Shown here: piece by piece, positions 9,989 through 18,597 of the stretch
How the letters are laid out: each line of letters starts with the position of its first letter
Position numbering within the stretch: the first letter of the stretch is position 1
NCBI GenBank assembly: GCA_944324485.1
Contig: CALUWM010000004.1
Coordinates: 17,994 to 81,993 of the forward strand
Direction of reading: 5' to 3'
Source: Candidatus Gastranaerophilales bacterium
GTDB taxonomy: Bacteria; Cyanobacteriota; Vampirovibrionia; Gastranaerophilales; Gastranaerophilaceae
Length of the DNA stretch: 64,000 nucleotides
Position numbers and translations under genes: made by a program
Notes under the pieces: model-generated
Databases searched by the model: none
The model's input: the letters and a program-made list of their open reading frames with translations, nothing else
What the model was told of the DNA's origin: nothing

Positions 9989-10201
9989 ATGGAAAAAGTA
10001 ACAAAAGATATGGGAATAATGGATATAGTTACAGCTCATCCGGAGACTTTGGAAGTTTTTGCACAATATGGCATGGGCTGTATTGGTTGCGCTGCTGCCC
10101 ATTTTGAAAATTTGGAAGCAGGCGCAAAAGTTCATGGTATTGACCCTGATGAAATGGTAAATGCTATGAATGCAATTATTGAACAAAAGGCTGGACAATA
10201 A
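9989..10201 (+). CDS. DUF1858 small redox-type protein
   Basis: A 70-residue protein matching the DUF1858 pattern: an N-terminal helix, 'DIVTAHPETLEVFAQYGM' and then a CIGC (CxxC) motif followed by an Ala/Glu-rich helix. The fold is the helical N-terminal domain of ScdA-like iron-sulfur repair proteins and of hybrid-cluster-associated proteins; as a stand-alone protein its role is unknown, possibly a thiol redox or Fe-S handling module in anaerobes. A TATAAT box is at 9932-9937 and an AAAAAGGCAAG ribosome binding site precedes the start. The tRNA-Leu gene follows 48 bp downstream. Confidence 0.85.
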   Translation: MEKVTKDMGIMDIVTAHPETLEVFAQYGMGCIGCAAAHFENLEAGAKVHGIDPDEMVNAMNAIIEQKAGQ

Positions 10202-10249
10202 AAATATTTTATTGTATTATTATTTCACGCATTGATTGCGCTTGGTTTT

Positions 10250-10339
10250 GCCCTGGTGGTGGAATCGGTAGACACGTCGGACTTAAAATCCGATGAGGCT
10301 AATAACTTCGTGCCAGTTCAAGTCTGGCCCAGGGCACCA
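10250..10339 (+). tRNA. tRNA-Leu (UAA)
   Basis: A class II tRNA of 90 nt. The acceptor stem GCCCTGG pairs with CCAGGGC, the discriminator is A and CCA is encoded. The anticodon arm TCGGA-CTTAAAA-TCCGA gives anticodon UAA. A long variable arm and the TTCAAGT T-loop are present. The gene is uninterrupted, in contrast to many cyanobacterial tRNA-Leu(UAA) genes that carry a group I intron. Confidence 0.97.
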
Positions 10340-10342
10340 TTT

Positions 10343-10366
10343 AACTCTCCTTTTGGAGAGTTTTTT
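10343..10366 (+). terminator. Intrinsic terminator after tRNA-Leu
   Basis: AACTCTCC-TTTT-GGAGAGTT hairpin directly followed by a T-run. Confidence 0.9.
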
Positions 10367-10742
10367 ATTGCAATTTTTTTGTTTTACATGCGATTTTTTT
10401 TGTTATGCACAAATATAAAAAATGTGATAATTTGTGTTAAGAAATGTTAAATTAATTATGTCTGATTAATAATAATGTTCAGTATGTTTAATAAAATAAT
10501 TAATAAAAAATTACTTCTAAACTAAATAATGTAAGACAAACACTAAAAAAAATGATAATATAACAAAGCAAGTGTTCAAGTTAATATTTTAAGAATATAA
10601 ATATGATTGTAAAAAATAAATTTCGTTAAAAAGTTAGTCGTTACATAAGTTAAAAATTAGCAACAAAAAAGTCATTTTATTAAGTCAGAAATTTTTTATT
10701 AATATATAGGTAATAGTGTGTAAATGTTATTGGAGGAAATCA
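10367..10742. other. AT-rich gene-free stretch
   Basis: About 375 bases between the tRNA-Leu terminator and the HEAT-repeat gene. It contains only very AT-rich sequence without a convincing reading frame, hairpin or RNA motif. It presumably holds the promoter of the HEAT-repeat gene, but no clear -35/-10 pair stands out. Confidence 0.5.
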
Positions 10743-11597
10743 ATGACAATTAGTGTGAACAATCGAAAAAAGACAGCTAAGAAATCTTTTGAGGAATTGG
10801 TTAAGGATTTAAAAACTTCAAATTCTGAAAAAGTCCGTTATAACGCTGCAAGAATTCTTGGCGAAATGGGAGATTTCTCTGCAGTTAATCCCCTAATCGA
10901 TGTTCTTAAAAACGATAAAAATGGCTCTGTACGTTTGTATGCAGCTCGTGCTTTAGGTGAGCTTGGCGATACAAATGCAACAGTTCCTTTAATTGAATCA
11001 TTAAGATTAGATAGAAATGTTGACGTAAGAGTTCGTGCAGCACGTGCTTTAGGACGTCTTGGTGGTGAGATAGTTGTTGAACCATTAGTTGAGGCTCTTA
11101 ATGATGAAAATCCACAAGTATGTATTACTGCAACTGAAGCTTTAATTGAAATTGGTGATGTTGCTACTGATGCTTTAATTGAGTCATTGGATCATGAAAA
11201 AGTTAATGTACGTTGCGATGCTACTCGTGCATTGGGTGAAATCGGAAATCCTAAATGTGTAGATAAAATTATTGGAATGTTAAATGATGAGTGGGTTAAT
11301 GTTCGAATTTATGCAGTAACTTCACTTGGTAAATTAAATGACAAAAAAGCTGTCCCTGCCTTAATTGAAGTGATGAAAAATGAAAAAGAAAATGATCTTG
11401 TAAGAGCTGGTGCTGCAGCAGCACTTGGTGTTTTAAGAGATCAAAGAGCATTACTTCCTTTAAGAGAACTAATCATTAACGCTGAAGAATTAGGTGAGCT
11501 TGAAGATACAGCTTTAAAATCATTTAAGAAAATTATGGCTGCAAATTGGGAAGCAATGCAAGGTGCTCAAAACGTTAAAAAACCAAGCTTCTTTTAA
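10743..11597 (+). CDS. HEAT-repeat (PBS lyase-like) protein
   Basis: A 284-residue soluble alpha-solenoid built from about eight repeats of roughly 31 residues, seen as the recurring pattern VR..AARALGELGD...V.PLIE.L. Such HEAT/armadillo-like repeats are shared with phycobilin lyases of cyanobacteria, but the repeats here are generic and probably form a protein-binding scaffold; a lyase role is unlikely without phycobilisomes. I chose ATG 10743, since TGGAGGAAATCA immediately precedes it, over an upstream in-frame codon that would add 9 residues. Partner unknown. The gene is monocistronic and ends in a bidirectional terminator. Confidence 0.88.
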   Translation: MTISVNNRKKTAKKSFEELVKDLKTSNSEKVRYNAARILGEMGDFSAVNPLIDVLKNDKNGSVRLYAARALGELGDTNATVPLIESLRLDRNVDVRVRAARALGRLGGEIVVEPLVEALNDENPQVCITATEALIEIGDVATDALIESLDHEKVNVRCDATRALGEIGNPKCVDKIIGMLNDEWVNVRIYAVTSLGKLNDKKAVPALIEVMKNEKENDLVRAGAAAALGVLRDQRALLPLRELIINAEELGELEDTALKSFKKIMAANWEAMQGAQNVKKPSFF

Positions 11598-11611
11598 GGA
11601 ATATAGATTAT

Positions 11612-11641
11612 AAAAATGCTCCCTAAGTAGGGAGCATTTTT
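11612..11641. terminator. Bidirectional intrinsic terminator
   Basis: Perfect 12-bp stem AAAAATGCTCCC / GGGAGCATTTTT around a TAAGTA loop, between the convergent HEAT-repeat gene and the small secreted-protein gene. Confidence 0.92.
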
Positions 11642-11647
11642 TATTTA

Positions 11648-11935
11648 TTAAATTCTGTTGTGCCAAACTCCGCCTTGTCTATCAATTATTGCATCATAAA
11701 ATGACCATAATCTAAAGACTCCAGTTAGTCCCAATACCGCATGTGTTACGTTTTTTTCTGTTGATTGTCCGTTAATTGCTTGTCCAATTCCTGGCCAAAT
11801 TAAAAGTGAACATATTGATGCACCGACACTTCTTCCTGAAATCTGTCCATCTGTGCCATGTGTACCTGCGGCATAGCTTGCAGGAAATGCGGCCAGTATT
11901 AATAATGTAGTTAAAATAGCTATTTTCTTTTTCAT
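11648..11935 (-). CDS. Small exported or membrane protein
   Basis: A 95-residue protein beginning MKKKIAILTTLLILAAFPASYA, a typical Sec signal peptide with likely cleavage after residue 22. The mature part is Gly-rich with a hydrophobic stretch around SVGASICSLLIWPGIGQAI and an aromatic C-terminus. The start at 11935 is fixed by AAAAGGAGGAAGT directly upstream; a longer frame into the pepA gene lacks such a site. It lies 11 bp downstream of pepA on the same strand and may be cotranscribed with trmFO-pepA. Function unknown. Confidence 0.7.
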   Translation of the reverse strand: MKKKIAILTTLLILAAFPASYAAGTHGTDGQISGRSVGASICSLLIWPGIGQAINGQSTEKNVTHAVLGLTGVFRLWSFYDAIIDRQGGVWHNRI

Positions 11936-11946
11936 ACTTCCTCCTT

Positions 11947-13419
11947 TTAACTTAGTATATAATTTATCAGACTTCTTATCATAACTCCTGTCGGACCGGA
12001 TAAAGTTTCTTTGTTTGATTTTTCTAAATAAGCTGTTCCTGCAATATCTAAGTGCATCCATGCTTTTGATTTTGTAAAATTTGATAAAAACCATGCAGCA
12101 GTTGATGTTCCGGCGTTTCTTCCGCCAGTGTTTTTGAAATCTGCTATTTCTGATTTAAGATTGTCTTTAAGTTCGTCAATTATTGGCATTTGCCAAACAT
12201 TTTCGCAATATTTTTCAGATATTTCTTTAAAATTATTAATTTGATTTTGATTATTTCCCATAATACCTGTTATATTATTACCAAGTGCAACGATTACAGC
12301 TCCGGTTAATGTCGCGATGTCAATAACTTCATCAACGTTTAGTTTGTCTGCATAACATAGTGCATCTGCTAGTGTAATTCTGCCTTCAGCGTCTGTGTTA
12401 TCAACTTCTATTGTTTTTCCGTTCATTGCTGTTAGTATATCGCCTTGTTTGTATGCAGACCCTGATGTCATATTTTCGCAAAGTGCTGATATAACATGGA
12501 CTTCGACATCAGGTTGTAATTTAGCTATTGCTTGAATTATACCAAGTACGCTTGCTGCACCTGTCATATCTGATTTCATTGTTAGCATAGAGGTTGCCGG
12601 TTTTATATTCATTCCTCCGGCATCAAATGTTATTCCTTTTCCAATTAGTGCTATTTTTTTTCTTGGAGTATTGTTAGGTTTATATGTTAAATGTATAAAC
12701 ATCGGTTCGTTTACACTGCCTTGCCCTACCGCAAGAAAAGCATTCATGTTTAATTCTTTTATTTGATGTTTGTTGTATATTTTTGCTTCAAGCTTATGTT
12801 CTTTTGCAATTTCTTCTGCCAGATTTGCAATGTACAATGGGGTTGCTATTTGTGCTGATTCGTTTACTAAGTCTTTTGCAAACTTCATTGCAAATGAAAC
12901 AAAAGCGCCTTTTTCCGTTCCTTTTTCAATTTCAAGATTATTATTTAAATTTAATAGTTCCAGAGTTTCAACTTTGTTTTTATCTTTAATATATTTATCG
13001 AATTGGTATAGTCCTATTCTTGCTCCTGAAACAGTTATTTGTGCTATATCTTCTTGGTTAAAATTGGCATTTTGGCAGCAATGTTCAATTATTTCGATAC
13101 CTATGGTCTTGTTTTTTGTCATTGTCTTTGCTATTCTTGCTGCATTTGCAACGCATTGAGAGTATTTTTGTCTTGTAAATTCACTTTTTTTCCCAAGACC
13201 TTCTATTAAAACTTTAATATTTTTATTAATTGAAAATTTAAAAGTTTCTTGAAATTTACCAGTAATACTTTTATAGTCAAATATTTGTTCTGATAGCTGC
13301 CCATTGGATAGATTGTCAAGATATTTAAAAAGTTCGCTTTTTTCATCATCATCTTCAAATATAAAGCAAATTAAAGTATCTGAACTTAATTCTTCTATAT
13401 TTTTGGTTACAAATCTCAT
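11947..13419 (-). CDS. pepA: Leucyl aminopeptidase (M17, PepA)
   Basis: A 490-residue cytosolic aminopeptidase that removes N-terminal residues from peptides during protein turnover. The C-terminal catalytic domain shows the metal ligands and active-site residues in the family order: K261 and D266 (GKGITFDAGG), D284 (MKSDMTG) and the signature NTDAEGR (341-347, with D343 and E345). The N-terminal 170 residues form the variable macro-like domain. Length is normal. The ATG overlaps the trmFO stop by 4 bp (ATGA), so the genes are translationally coupled. Confidence 0.95.
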   Translation of the reverse strand: MRFVTKNIEELSSDTLICFIFEDDDEKSELFKYLDNLSNGQLSEQIFDYKSITGKFQETFKFSINKNIKVLIEGLGKKSEFTRQKYSQCVANAARIAKTMTKNKTIGIEIIEHCCQNANFNQEDIAQITVSGARIGLYQFDKYIKDKNKVETLELLNLNNNLEIEKGTEKGAFVSFAMKFAKDLVNESAQIATPLYIANLAEEIAKEHKLEAKIYNKHQIKELNMNAFLAVGQGSVNEPMFIHLTYKPNNTPRKKIALIGKGITFDAGGMNIKPATSMLTMKSDMTGAASVLGIIQAIAKLQPDVEVHVISALCENMTSGSAYKQGDILTAMNGKTIEVDNTDAEGRITLADALCYADKLNVDEVIDIATLTGAVIVALGNNITGIMGNNQNQINNFKEISEKYCENVWQMPIIDELKDNLKSEIADFKNTGGRNAGTSTAAWFLSNFTKSKAWMHLDIAGTAYLEKSNKETLSGPTGVMIRSLINYILS

Positions 13420-14753
13420 TTTTGCTCCTCTATTATTTTTTTAATTTCTTCTATTTCTTCAAGTGATCTGTTTGAACGTATGGTATTTTTGTAATTTTTG
13501 TCTTTTGCTTTCTTTTTATCGCAAATTATTTCTTCTACAATCCCCCAGTTTGAGTTAATCGGTTGAAATTTTTTATGTTCTTCAAAAGTTATATATTCAA
13601 CTAATGCCCCAAGCATGGTTTTATTAGATAATTTTATCATGTTTTTATTTTTTAGATATCTATCCATATTTATTGCACTTAACAATCCTGTTGCAATGCT
13701 TTCGGTGTAACCTTCGACACCGGTCAATTGCCCTGCAAAGAATAAGTTTTTATGTTTTTTTGTTTGTAAAAAACCGTTTAAAATTTTAGGAGAATTGATA
13801 AAGGTATTAGCATGCATTACGCCGTACCTTATTATATTTGCATTTTCAAGCCCTGGGATTGAGTTTATTAATTTTTTTTGCTCGCCCCACACCAGATTTG
13901 TTTGAAAACCTACAAGATTATATAAGTTTGCATGCTTATCATCTTGTCTTAGCTGAACAACTGCCCAAAATTGATGTTTTTTGAATTCTGTTTTAATTCT
14001 TTTATCAAAAATCCCGACTGGTTTTAAAGGACCAAATCTTAGAGTATCTTTGCCTCTTGATGCCATAACTTCTATTGGCATACAGCCTTCAAAATAGTTT
14101 GCTTCAAACTCTTTTAGCGGCGCTCTTTTTGCTGTTGTAAGTATCTCATAAAATTTTTCATATTCTTCTTTTGTCATGGGGCAATTTATAAAGTCCGCTT
14201 CTCCTTTGTCCCAACGTGACGCATAGAATGCTTTTTCAAAGTTTATAGATTTTTTTTCAACTATGGGTGCTACTGCGTCAAAAAAGTGAAAATTGCTTTC
14301 TCCAAATTCTGATTTTATATCTTGAGTTAATTCTTCTGCCGTGAGCGGTCCTGTCGCTATAATTGTTGGAATAGTTGTATCTATTTTTTTATATTTTTCT
14401 ACAATTAAGTTTATTTTTTTGTTAGATTTTATAATATTTTCAATTTCTTTTGAAAATCCAAATCTGTCTATTGATAGTGAATTTCCGGATGGCACTGAAC
14501 ATTTTTTTGCGGTTTTAATTAACGTTGAACCTAATCTTAGTGCTTCTTCTTTTAAAAGTCCTGAGGCGTTAAGTATATCTAGAGAACCTAGACTGTTTGA
14601 GCATACAAATTCCGCCGGATATGCTGTTTGATGTGCTCCTGTTTGATATTTTGGGCGCATTTCAATTAAATCTATTTCATATCCTTTGTTTGCAAGATAT
14701 ATGGCAGCTTCTGCACCTGCAAGTCCTGCTCCGATAATTTTTATCTTGGTCAT
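13416..14753 (-). CDS. trmFO: tRNA U54 methyltransferase TrmFO (methylene-THF dependent)
   Basis: FAD/folate enzyme that makes 5-methyluridine at position 54 of tRNA (T-loop), using methylenetetrahydrofolate. The 445-residue protein has the Rossmann FAD motif GAGLAGAE (8-15), the EFVCSNSLGS segment with the catalytic cysteine region, and the family-specific C-terminal GVEGYTESIATGLL. Residues and length fit the Gid/TrmFO family. It is the first gene of an operon with pepA and a small exported protein. Confidence 0.95.
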   Translation of the reverse strand: MTKIKIIGAGLAGAEAAIYLANKGYEIDLIEMRPKYQTGAHQTAYPAEFVCSNSLGSLDILNASGLLKEEALRLGSTLIKTAKKCSVPSGNSLSIDRFGFSKEIENIIKSNKKINLIVEKYKKIDTTIPTIIATGPLTAEELTQDIKSEFGESNFHFFDAVAPIVEKKSINFEKAFYASRWDKGEADFINCPMTKEEYEKFYEILTTAKRAPLKEFEANYFEGCMPIEVMASRGKDTLRFGPLKPVGIFDKRIKTEFKKHQFWAVVQLRQDDKHANLYNLVGFQTNLVWGEQKKLINSIPGLENANIIRYGVMHANTFINSPKILNGFLQTKKHKNLFFAGQLTGVEGYTESIATGLLSAINMDRYLKNKNMIKLSNKTMLGALVEYITFEEHKKFQPINSNWGIVEEIICDKKKAKDKNYKNTIRSNRSLEEIEEIKKIIEEQK

Positions 14754-14892
14754 TTTTTTATCCGCTTATTTAATTATAATCCTTACATTTTTTTTGTTGT
14801 TTCTTTAATATAACTTTACATTTATGATTTTTAGTTAAAGATTATTGTTTTTTGTGCCGAGAAATATTATATAGATTTTGGTGGTATATATT

Positions 14893-15024
14893 ATGAAAGC
14901 AGAAAAAAATTATTTTAATTGTAATGAACTTATTTTAAAAGGTATGTTGAAAAGACGTAGACTTGCTGTTTCTGCTATCTATAATATTTGCGATGTAAAA
15001 GAAAAAATAAGAATAGTTAAGTAA
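14893..15024 (+). CDS. Possible 43-residue small protein
   Basis: A short open frame MKAEKNYF...KIRIVK ending in TAA immediately before the convergent FtsB-like gene. It is basic (several K/R around KRRRLAVS), with no membrane segment. A weak GGTGG lies about 10 nt upstream. Codon composition resembles neighbouring genes, but there is no family recognition. It may instead be part of an untranslated region; the call is tentative. Confidence 0.35.
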   Translation: MKAEKNYFNCNELILKGMLKRRRLAVSAIYNICDVKEKIRIVK

Positions 15025-15477
15025 TTATTCTGATATTTTGTCAGATGCTATATCTTTATTGAACTTTGAGGAAAATGTTTCTAAGAATTTAATAAAAGCA
15101 TTTTCTGGAAGTTTTTTTATTTCTTTTTCTTCTTCTTGAGGTTGGTTTATTATAATTAAAACTTCGTCTTTTCCTGCCATTTTTAAGTTGTTTCTTGCAA
15201 TTGATTCAACTTTGTACATTGATGAGAAATTTTTTATTTCATTCTTTAATGTTCTGTTTCTTGTTTCTGCTTGGGTTTTTAGTTCTTGTGCTTTAATGAT
15301 TTTGGTTTGATATACTACTATTTTTGCTAGATTTAATAACGCTGAGTAACTTATTTGAAAAACGCACAACAAAAGAACAATTGTAAGAAAAGAGTGATAG
15401 AATCGGACTTTTCTTATTTTTTTCTTTTGTTGTTTTTGTACCCTTGTTTTTAAATTCATATATTTTGTACTTGCCAT
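15025..15477 (-). CDS. Septum formation initiator FtsB/DivIC-like protein
   Basis: A 150-residue bitopic protein: basic cytoplasmic N-terminus (residues 1-27, TRVQKQQKKKIRKVR), one membrane helix (about 29-50), then a periplasmic coiled coil (about 55-90, KAQELKTQAETRNRTLKNEI), a region with the family-typical 'YKVESIARNNLKMAGKDEVLII' pattern, and a charged tail. FtsB/DivIC connects with FtsL and FtsQ/DivIB in the divisome. The exact start (residue 1 or the ATG six codons later) is uncertain, since neither has a strong ribosome binding site. It is downstream of the asparaginase gene on the same strand. Confidence 0.82.
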   Translation of the reverse strand: MASTKYMNLKTRVQKQQKKKIRKVRFYHSFLTIVLLLCVFQISYSALLNLAKIVVYQTKIIKAQELKTQAETRNRTLKNEIKNFSSMYKVESIARNNLKMAGKDEVLIIINQPQEEEKEIKKLPENAFIKFLETFSSKFNKDIASDKISE

Positions 15478-15513
15478 AAATTAATTTTAACTTAAATTCT
15501 AGTTTATGATAAT

Positions 15514-16449
15514 TTATATCTGAAATTCGTAACAATATTTTGCAGTTATTTCATTTTGTTGATTATACTCTAATTCTTCTATATTTGTTTTTAACCAATC
15601 CAGTTTATTAAGTGCATACATTGTTATTAGTTTTCTTACGGAATTGTTGTTTTGAGTAAGTTTGATTAATAATGATTTTTTTTCTTTAAAATTGTATATT
15701 AAAATAAACCCGCCCGCACCTACTTTAGAAAAAAGTTTTCCTTTTGAAAGTTTAATTATATCGCTATCCAGTCTGTCATATCCGCCATATATTTCAGGAT
15801 ATTTTATAATGGAATTAATTATTTTTTTGTATTTATCGTTATTGAAAAAGTTGTAGTATGCTTCGATTATATTTTTTGCGCTTAGTCCCCAAAGTGGAGT
15901 TGAACATCCGTCTTTTGTTTTGTATTGGCTTTTATATCCTGAGAGTTCTGTTTGTTTGCTATATATTAATTTTTGTATGGGGTGGTCGTATGATGTATAG
16001 TTTTTGGTTTCATACCCGAGATATTTAGACATAGCTAGCATCATCAGATGTTTGCCGCAACAGTTGTTGTGAAATTTTGTTTTTTTACCTTTAAAGCTTC
16101 TTGTATCGAGTGGAGTATCAGGTTTTAAAATTAGATCTGAAATATTGATTTTTAAGCGTTTTGCAAGTCTTTTTAGAATTTCAATGTGTTTTGGACTTCC
16201 TGAATGCGATGCACAAAAAATAGCTATTTCTCTTTCTGATAAATTTAAATCTTGAATAATATTGCAATCAGATATTATACAGGCTTGAAGAGGTTTAGCC
16301 AATGAACGCATAAAAAAAATATCTTCCGGATTTTTTCCTATGTGTTTTATGATTTTATTTTTGTCTGATAAATATATACTTCCATAATATTCGCAGTCAG
16401 TTATATTATTTCTTTTTGTCGAAAGTAGAAGTTCTGGTTTGCTATTCAT
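15514..16449 (-). CDS. Asparaginase II family protein
   Basis: A 311-residue member of the AnsA_II-type (PF06089) family found in many bacteria, seen from the N-terminal RSLAKPLQA segment, CASHSGSPKHIEIL, and the HNNCCGKHLMML segment. It belongs to a different group from type I and II bacterial asparaginases; biochemical proof is limited, so the substrate (asparagine) is family-level knowledge. The gene overlaps the upstream coiled-coil protein gene by 8 bp, and the FtsB-like gene follows after 36 bp. Confidence 0.85.
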   Translation of the reverse strand: MNSKPELLLSTKRNNITDCEYYGSIYLSDKNKIIKHIGKNPEDIFFMRSLAKPLQACIISDCNIIQDLNLSEREIAIFCASHSGSPKHIEILKRLAKRLKINISDLILKPDTPLDTRSFKGKKTKFHNNCCGKHLMMLAMSKYLGYETKNYTSYDHPIQKLIYSKQTELSGYKSQYKTKDGCSTPLWGLSAKNIIEAYYNFFNNDKYKKIINSIIKYPEIYGGYDRLDSDIIKLSKGKLFSKVGAGGFILIYNFKEKKSLLIKLTQNNNSVRKLITMYALNKLDWLKTNIEELEYNQQNEITAKYCYEFQI

Positions 16450-17194
16450 TTATGTTTAACATTTTCTTTAATCTTTTTTTCATTATAATATTTTCATTTT
16501 CTAATCTTGAGATTTCTCTTTGCATTCTTATTATTTGATCTTCTTCGTCTTTTTTATCGTTGTATTTTATTGAATTAAAGCCAATGCCTAAAGGAAGTCT
16601 TTTTTTGGCTTCATCTTTAAGTAATAAAAGGCTATCTAAGCCTTTATTGGTTATAAAGCCCATCTTAATTAATATGCTTGCCATTTTAATATGTCTTCCT
16701 TCGTCATTTAATTCTTTCTGGTATCTTATTGCTTGTTCAAGTTGAAATACGTTAATTTTACCAATTCTTTTTAGAAATTCGCCCGTTTTAATTTTACCTG
16801 CAATAAACATTGCAATAGCAACATTTTTGTTTGTTGTTTCATCCGTTATTTTAAAATATTCTAATTCCATTAATCTGCAAAATATTTTTGCAGTATCTGC
16901 TAATGTCCAGTTGTTTTTAACTGTGATATCAAACATATCACAACCATCCATTAGGTCTTGAAGAAAAATATAGTAACCTTCACTTAATCCAAGGGTTCTT
17001 TGGGCAAGCTCCTCTTTCCCTTTATATGTAAGAGTAGGTGACATTGATTGAAATAAATCATCAACTTGTACGAGCTCAGTAAAATCTTCTAGCTTTTTTT
17101 TCAAGTCTTCTAAGATTTCTTTTGTTACAACTTGTTTTACCCATATTGGTAGGTTTTTTATGTTTTGGATAAAAAGATCTGATGTTTTTTGCAT
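16442..17194 (-). CDS. Hypothetical protein with winged-helix-like and GspE-N-like segments
   Basis: A 250-residue soluble protein. A central part (about residues 65-125) resembles DUF4388-type winged-helix segments, and residues about 135-205 contain 'LEQAIRYQKELNDEGRHIKMASILIKMGFIT', reminiscent of the N-terminal domain of type II secretion and pilus ATPases (GspE/PilB), where it helps bind nucleotide or partner proteins. The last 40 residues are a coiled coil (QREISRLENENIIMKKRL). There is no ATPase domain. It is the first gene of an operon with the asparaginase and FtsB-like genes and is divergent from flaG. A ribosome binding site AAGGGG precedes the ATG. Confidence 0.6.
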   Translation of the reverse strand: MQKTSDLFIQNIKNLPIWVKQVVTKEILEDLKKKLEDFTELVQVDDLFQSMSPTLTYKGKEELAQRTLGLSEGYYIFLQDLMDGCDMFDITVKNNWTLADTAKIFCRLMELEYFKITDETTNKNVAIAMFIAGKIKTGEFLKRIGKINVFQLEQAIRYQKELNDEGRHIKMASILIKMGFITNKGLDSLLLLKDEAKKRLPLGIGFNSIKYNDKKDEEDQIIRMQREISRLENENIIMKKRLKKMLNINE

Positions 17195-17282
17195 CTAAAA
17201 TCCCCTTTTTAGTTAATTATAAACAACTTGTTAATTTTTATAAATACATTATATAATTTATTAAAATTTTTGTGAAATAAGT

Positions 17283-17288
17283 TATAAT
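17283..17288 (+). promoter_or_regulatory. -10 box of the flaG-fliS-fliT promoter
   Basis: Consensus TATAAT lies 20 nt before the flaG ATG; the -35 region is not obvious. It looks like a housekeeping promoter and not the sigma-28 type (TAAA-N15-GCCGATAA), which I do not see. Confidence 0.5.
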
Positions 17289-17308
17289 ATTTAACGAAAG
17301 AAGTAATT

Positions 17309-17746
17309 ATGGGTTTAGATGGTATTTCCGTAAATCAGCTTAGAGTAACACCAGAGCATAATTCCAGTGAGCTAAATAAAGTTCCTAAATTTTCATTGGA
17401 TGTTTCTCGTGCTGTGGATGGTTTATCGGAAGGTCAAAAAATAGATCCGGATAAAGAGAGAGAAAAAGAAAAAAGGGAATTAAATAAACAATATAATTCT
17501 TCAGAAGATGAAACAATAGAAAATTCTAATGCAGATTCATTAGATGTTGATTCTGTTGAGGTAGTAAAATATGATTTATCACAAAGTGATAGGTATATGC
17601 TCAAAGTCGATGATGATACAAATGAAATATTAATTATTGAAAAAGCATCAAAAAATATCGTTCAGAGAATAGATGCTGAAAACCTTTCAAATTTTGTCAG
17701 TTTTTTATCTTTTCCACAGGGTAGTATTGTTAATAGGAAATTTTAA
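17309..17746 (+). CDS. flaG: FlaG family flagellar protein
   Basis: A 145-residue protein with a variable, charged N-terminal half and a C-terminal FlaG domain (about residues 90-140) of the pattern YMLKVDDDTNEILIIEKASKNIVQRI followed by a helix, matching the FlaG/YvyC fold. FlaG proteins are found beside fliD-fliS and affect filament length. Placement directly before fliS (stop TAA at 17744-17746, fliS ATG at 17747) supports the call. No fliD or flagellin gene is in this window. Confidence 0.75.
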   Translation: MGLDGISVNQLRVTPEHNSSELNKVPKFSLDVSRAVDGLSEGQKIDPDKEREKEKRELNKQYNSSEDETIENSNADSLDVDSVEVVKYDLSQSDRYMLKVDDDTNEILIIEKASKNIVQRIDAENLSNFVSFLSFPQGSIVNRKF

Positions 17747-18220
17747 ATGAACCAGTATGTAAAACAATATCAAAAATCAAGTATTGAAACTGCTTCTCGT
17801 GAGCAGATATTGATTATGCTTTATGATGGAGCAATTCAATTTTTAAATAAAGCAAAAATTTCTATGCAAAATAACGAAATTGAAGCGACGCATAATAATT
17901 TAATGGGGGCTCAAAATATAATTCAAGAATTTATCAATTCTTTAGATAGAGAAGTTGCTCCACAATTAGCAGAAAATTTAACAAGTTTGTATGAATATTT
18001 TATTCGTCGTTTAATACACGCAAATATCAAAAAAGAGATTGAGCCTATTGATGAGGTTTTAAAGTATTTAAAAAATTTAAAATCAACTTGGGAAAAAGCT
18101 ATATTAATTGCTCAACAAGAATCTAAAAATGAACTTGTAAAGAGTTCTGTTTCATCTGATTATTATGATGAAGAAGAGGATGAAGATGTTGAAGATGATG
18201 ACGATGAGGATGAAGATTGA
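17747..18220 (+). CDS. fliS: Flagellin chaperone FliS
   Basis: Cytosolic export chaperone that holds flagellin unfolded for the flagellar type III apparatus. The 157-residue product has the four-helix FliS core (about residues 1-125), opening MNQYVKQYQKSSIETASREQILIMLYDGAIQFL, which is the family signature. Residues 138-157 form an unusual acidic tail made almost entirely of Asp and Glu, beyond the normal FliS end (about 125-130 residues). Gene order flaG-fliS-fliT supports function. The next gene starts inside its stop codon (TGATG). Confidence 0.93.
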   Translation: MNQYVKQYQKSSIETASREQILIMLYDGAIQFLNKAKISMQNNEIEATHNNLMGAQNIIQEFINSLDREVAPQLAENLTSLYEYFIRRLIHANIKKEIEPIDEVLKYLKNLKSTWEKAILIAQQESKNELVKSSVSSDYYDEEEDEDVEDDDDEDED

Positions 18221-18597
18221 TGTTGAGTATAAATGATTTTAATCATTTAAGATTGTTGTATGATCAGTTTTTAAAAATGAATGCGCATATTAAAAAACTT
18301 GTATTAGCGGGAGATTGGGAAGCAGTTAATTATGCAATTCAAGATAAAGAAAAGTTACAGAGAAAAATTTTGAGTTTTGAAAAACCACACATTGAAGAAA
18401 TCAAAAAATGTCCTGAGCTTTTGAATTTTAGAAAAAAATTAATACAGTTAGAAAGTGAAAATATAGATTTAGTTAAGTCTTTAAGAAATGATATTATGAA
18501 AGAAATTTCTAATGTTAAATTGGCAAAAAAAATCTTAAATGCTTATGAGCCAACTACAAATAAGATAACTTCCACTTTTGAAATTAAGGATGAGTAA
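18220..18597 (+). CDS. FliT/FlgN-like flagellar export chaperone
   Basis: A 125-residue all-helical protein placed directly after fliS, where FliT is usually found. Helices about 1-40, 42-60 and 70-115 with LQRKILSFEK and IQLESENIDLVKSLRND segments fit the FliT/FlgN-type chaperones (caps for FliD, FlgK or FlgL). The start used is ATG 18220, which overlaps the fliS TGA by one base. Sequence similarity across this group is poor, so the call rests on length, helix pattern and position. Its stop abuts the convergent permease gene with no gap. Confidence 0.65.
   Translation: MLSINDFNHLRLLYDQFLKMNAHIKKLVLAGDWEAVNYAIQDKEKLQRKILSFEKPHIEEIKKCPELLNFRKKLIQLESENIDLVKSLRNDIMKEISNVKLAKKILNAYEPTTNKITSTFEIKDE

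Noticed and set aside
10232..10450. 72-residue plus-strand frame across tRNA-Leu
   Set aside because: It overlaps the whole tRNA-Leu and its terminator; it is a chance frame.
12770..13159. 129-residue plus-strand frame opposite pepA
   Set aside because: Antisense to PepA with intact catalytic motifs.
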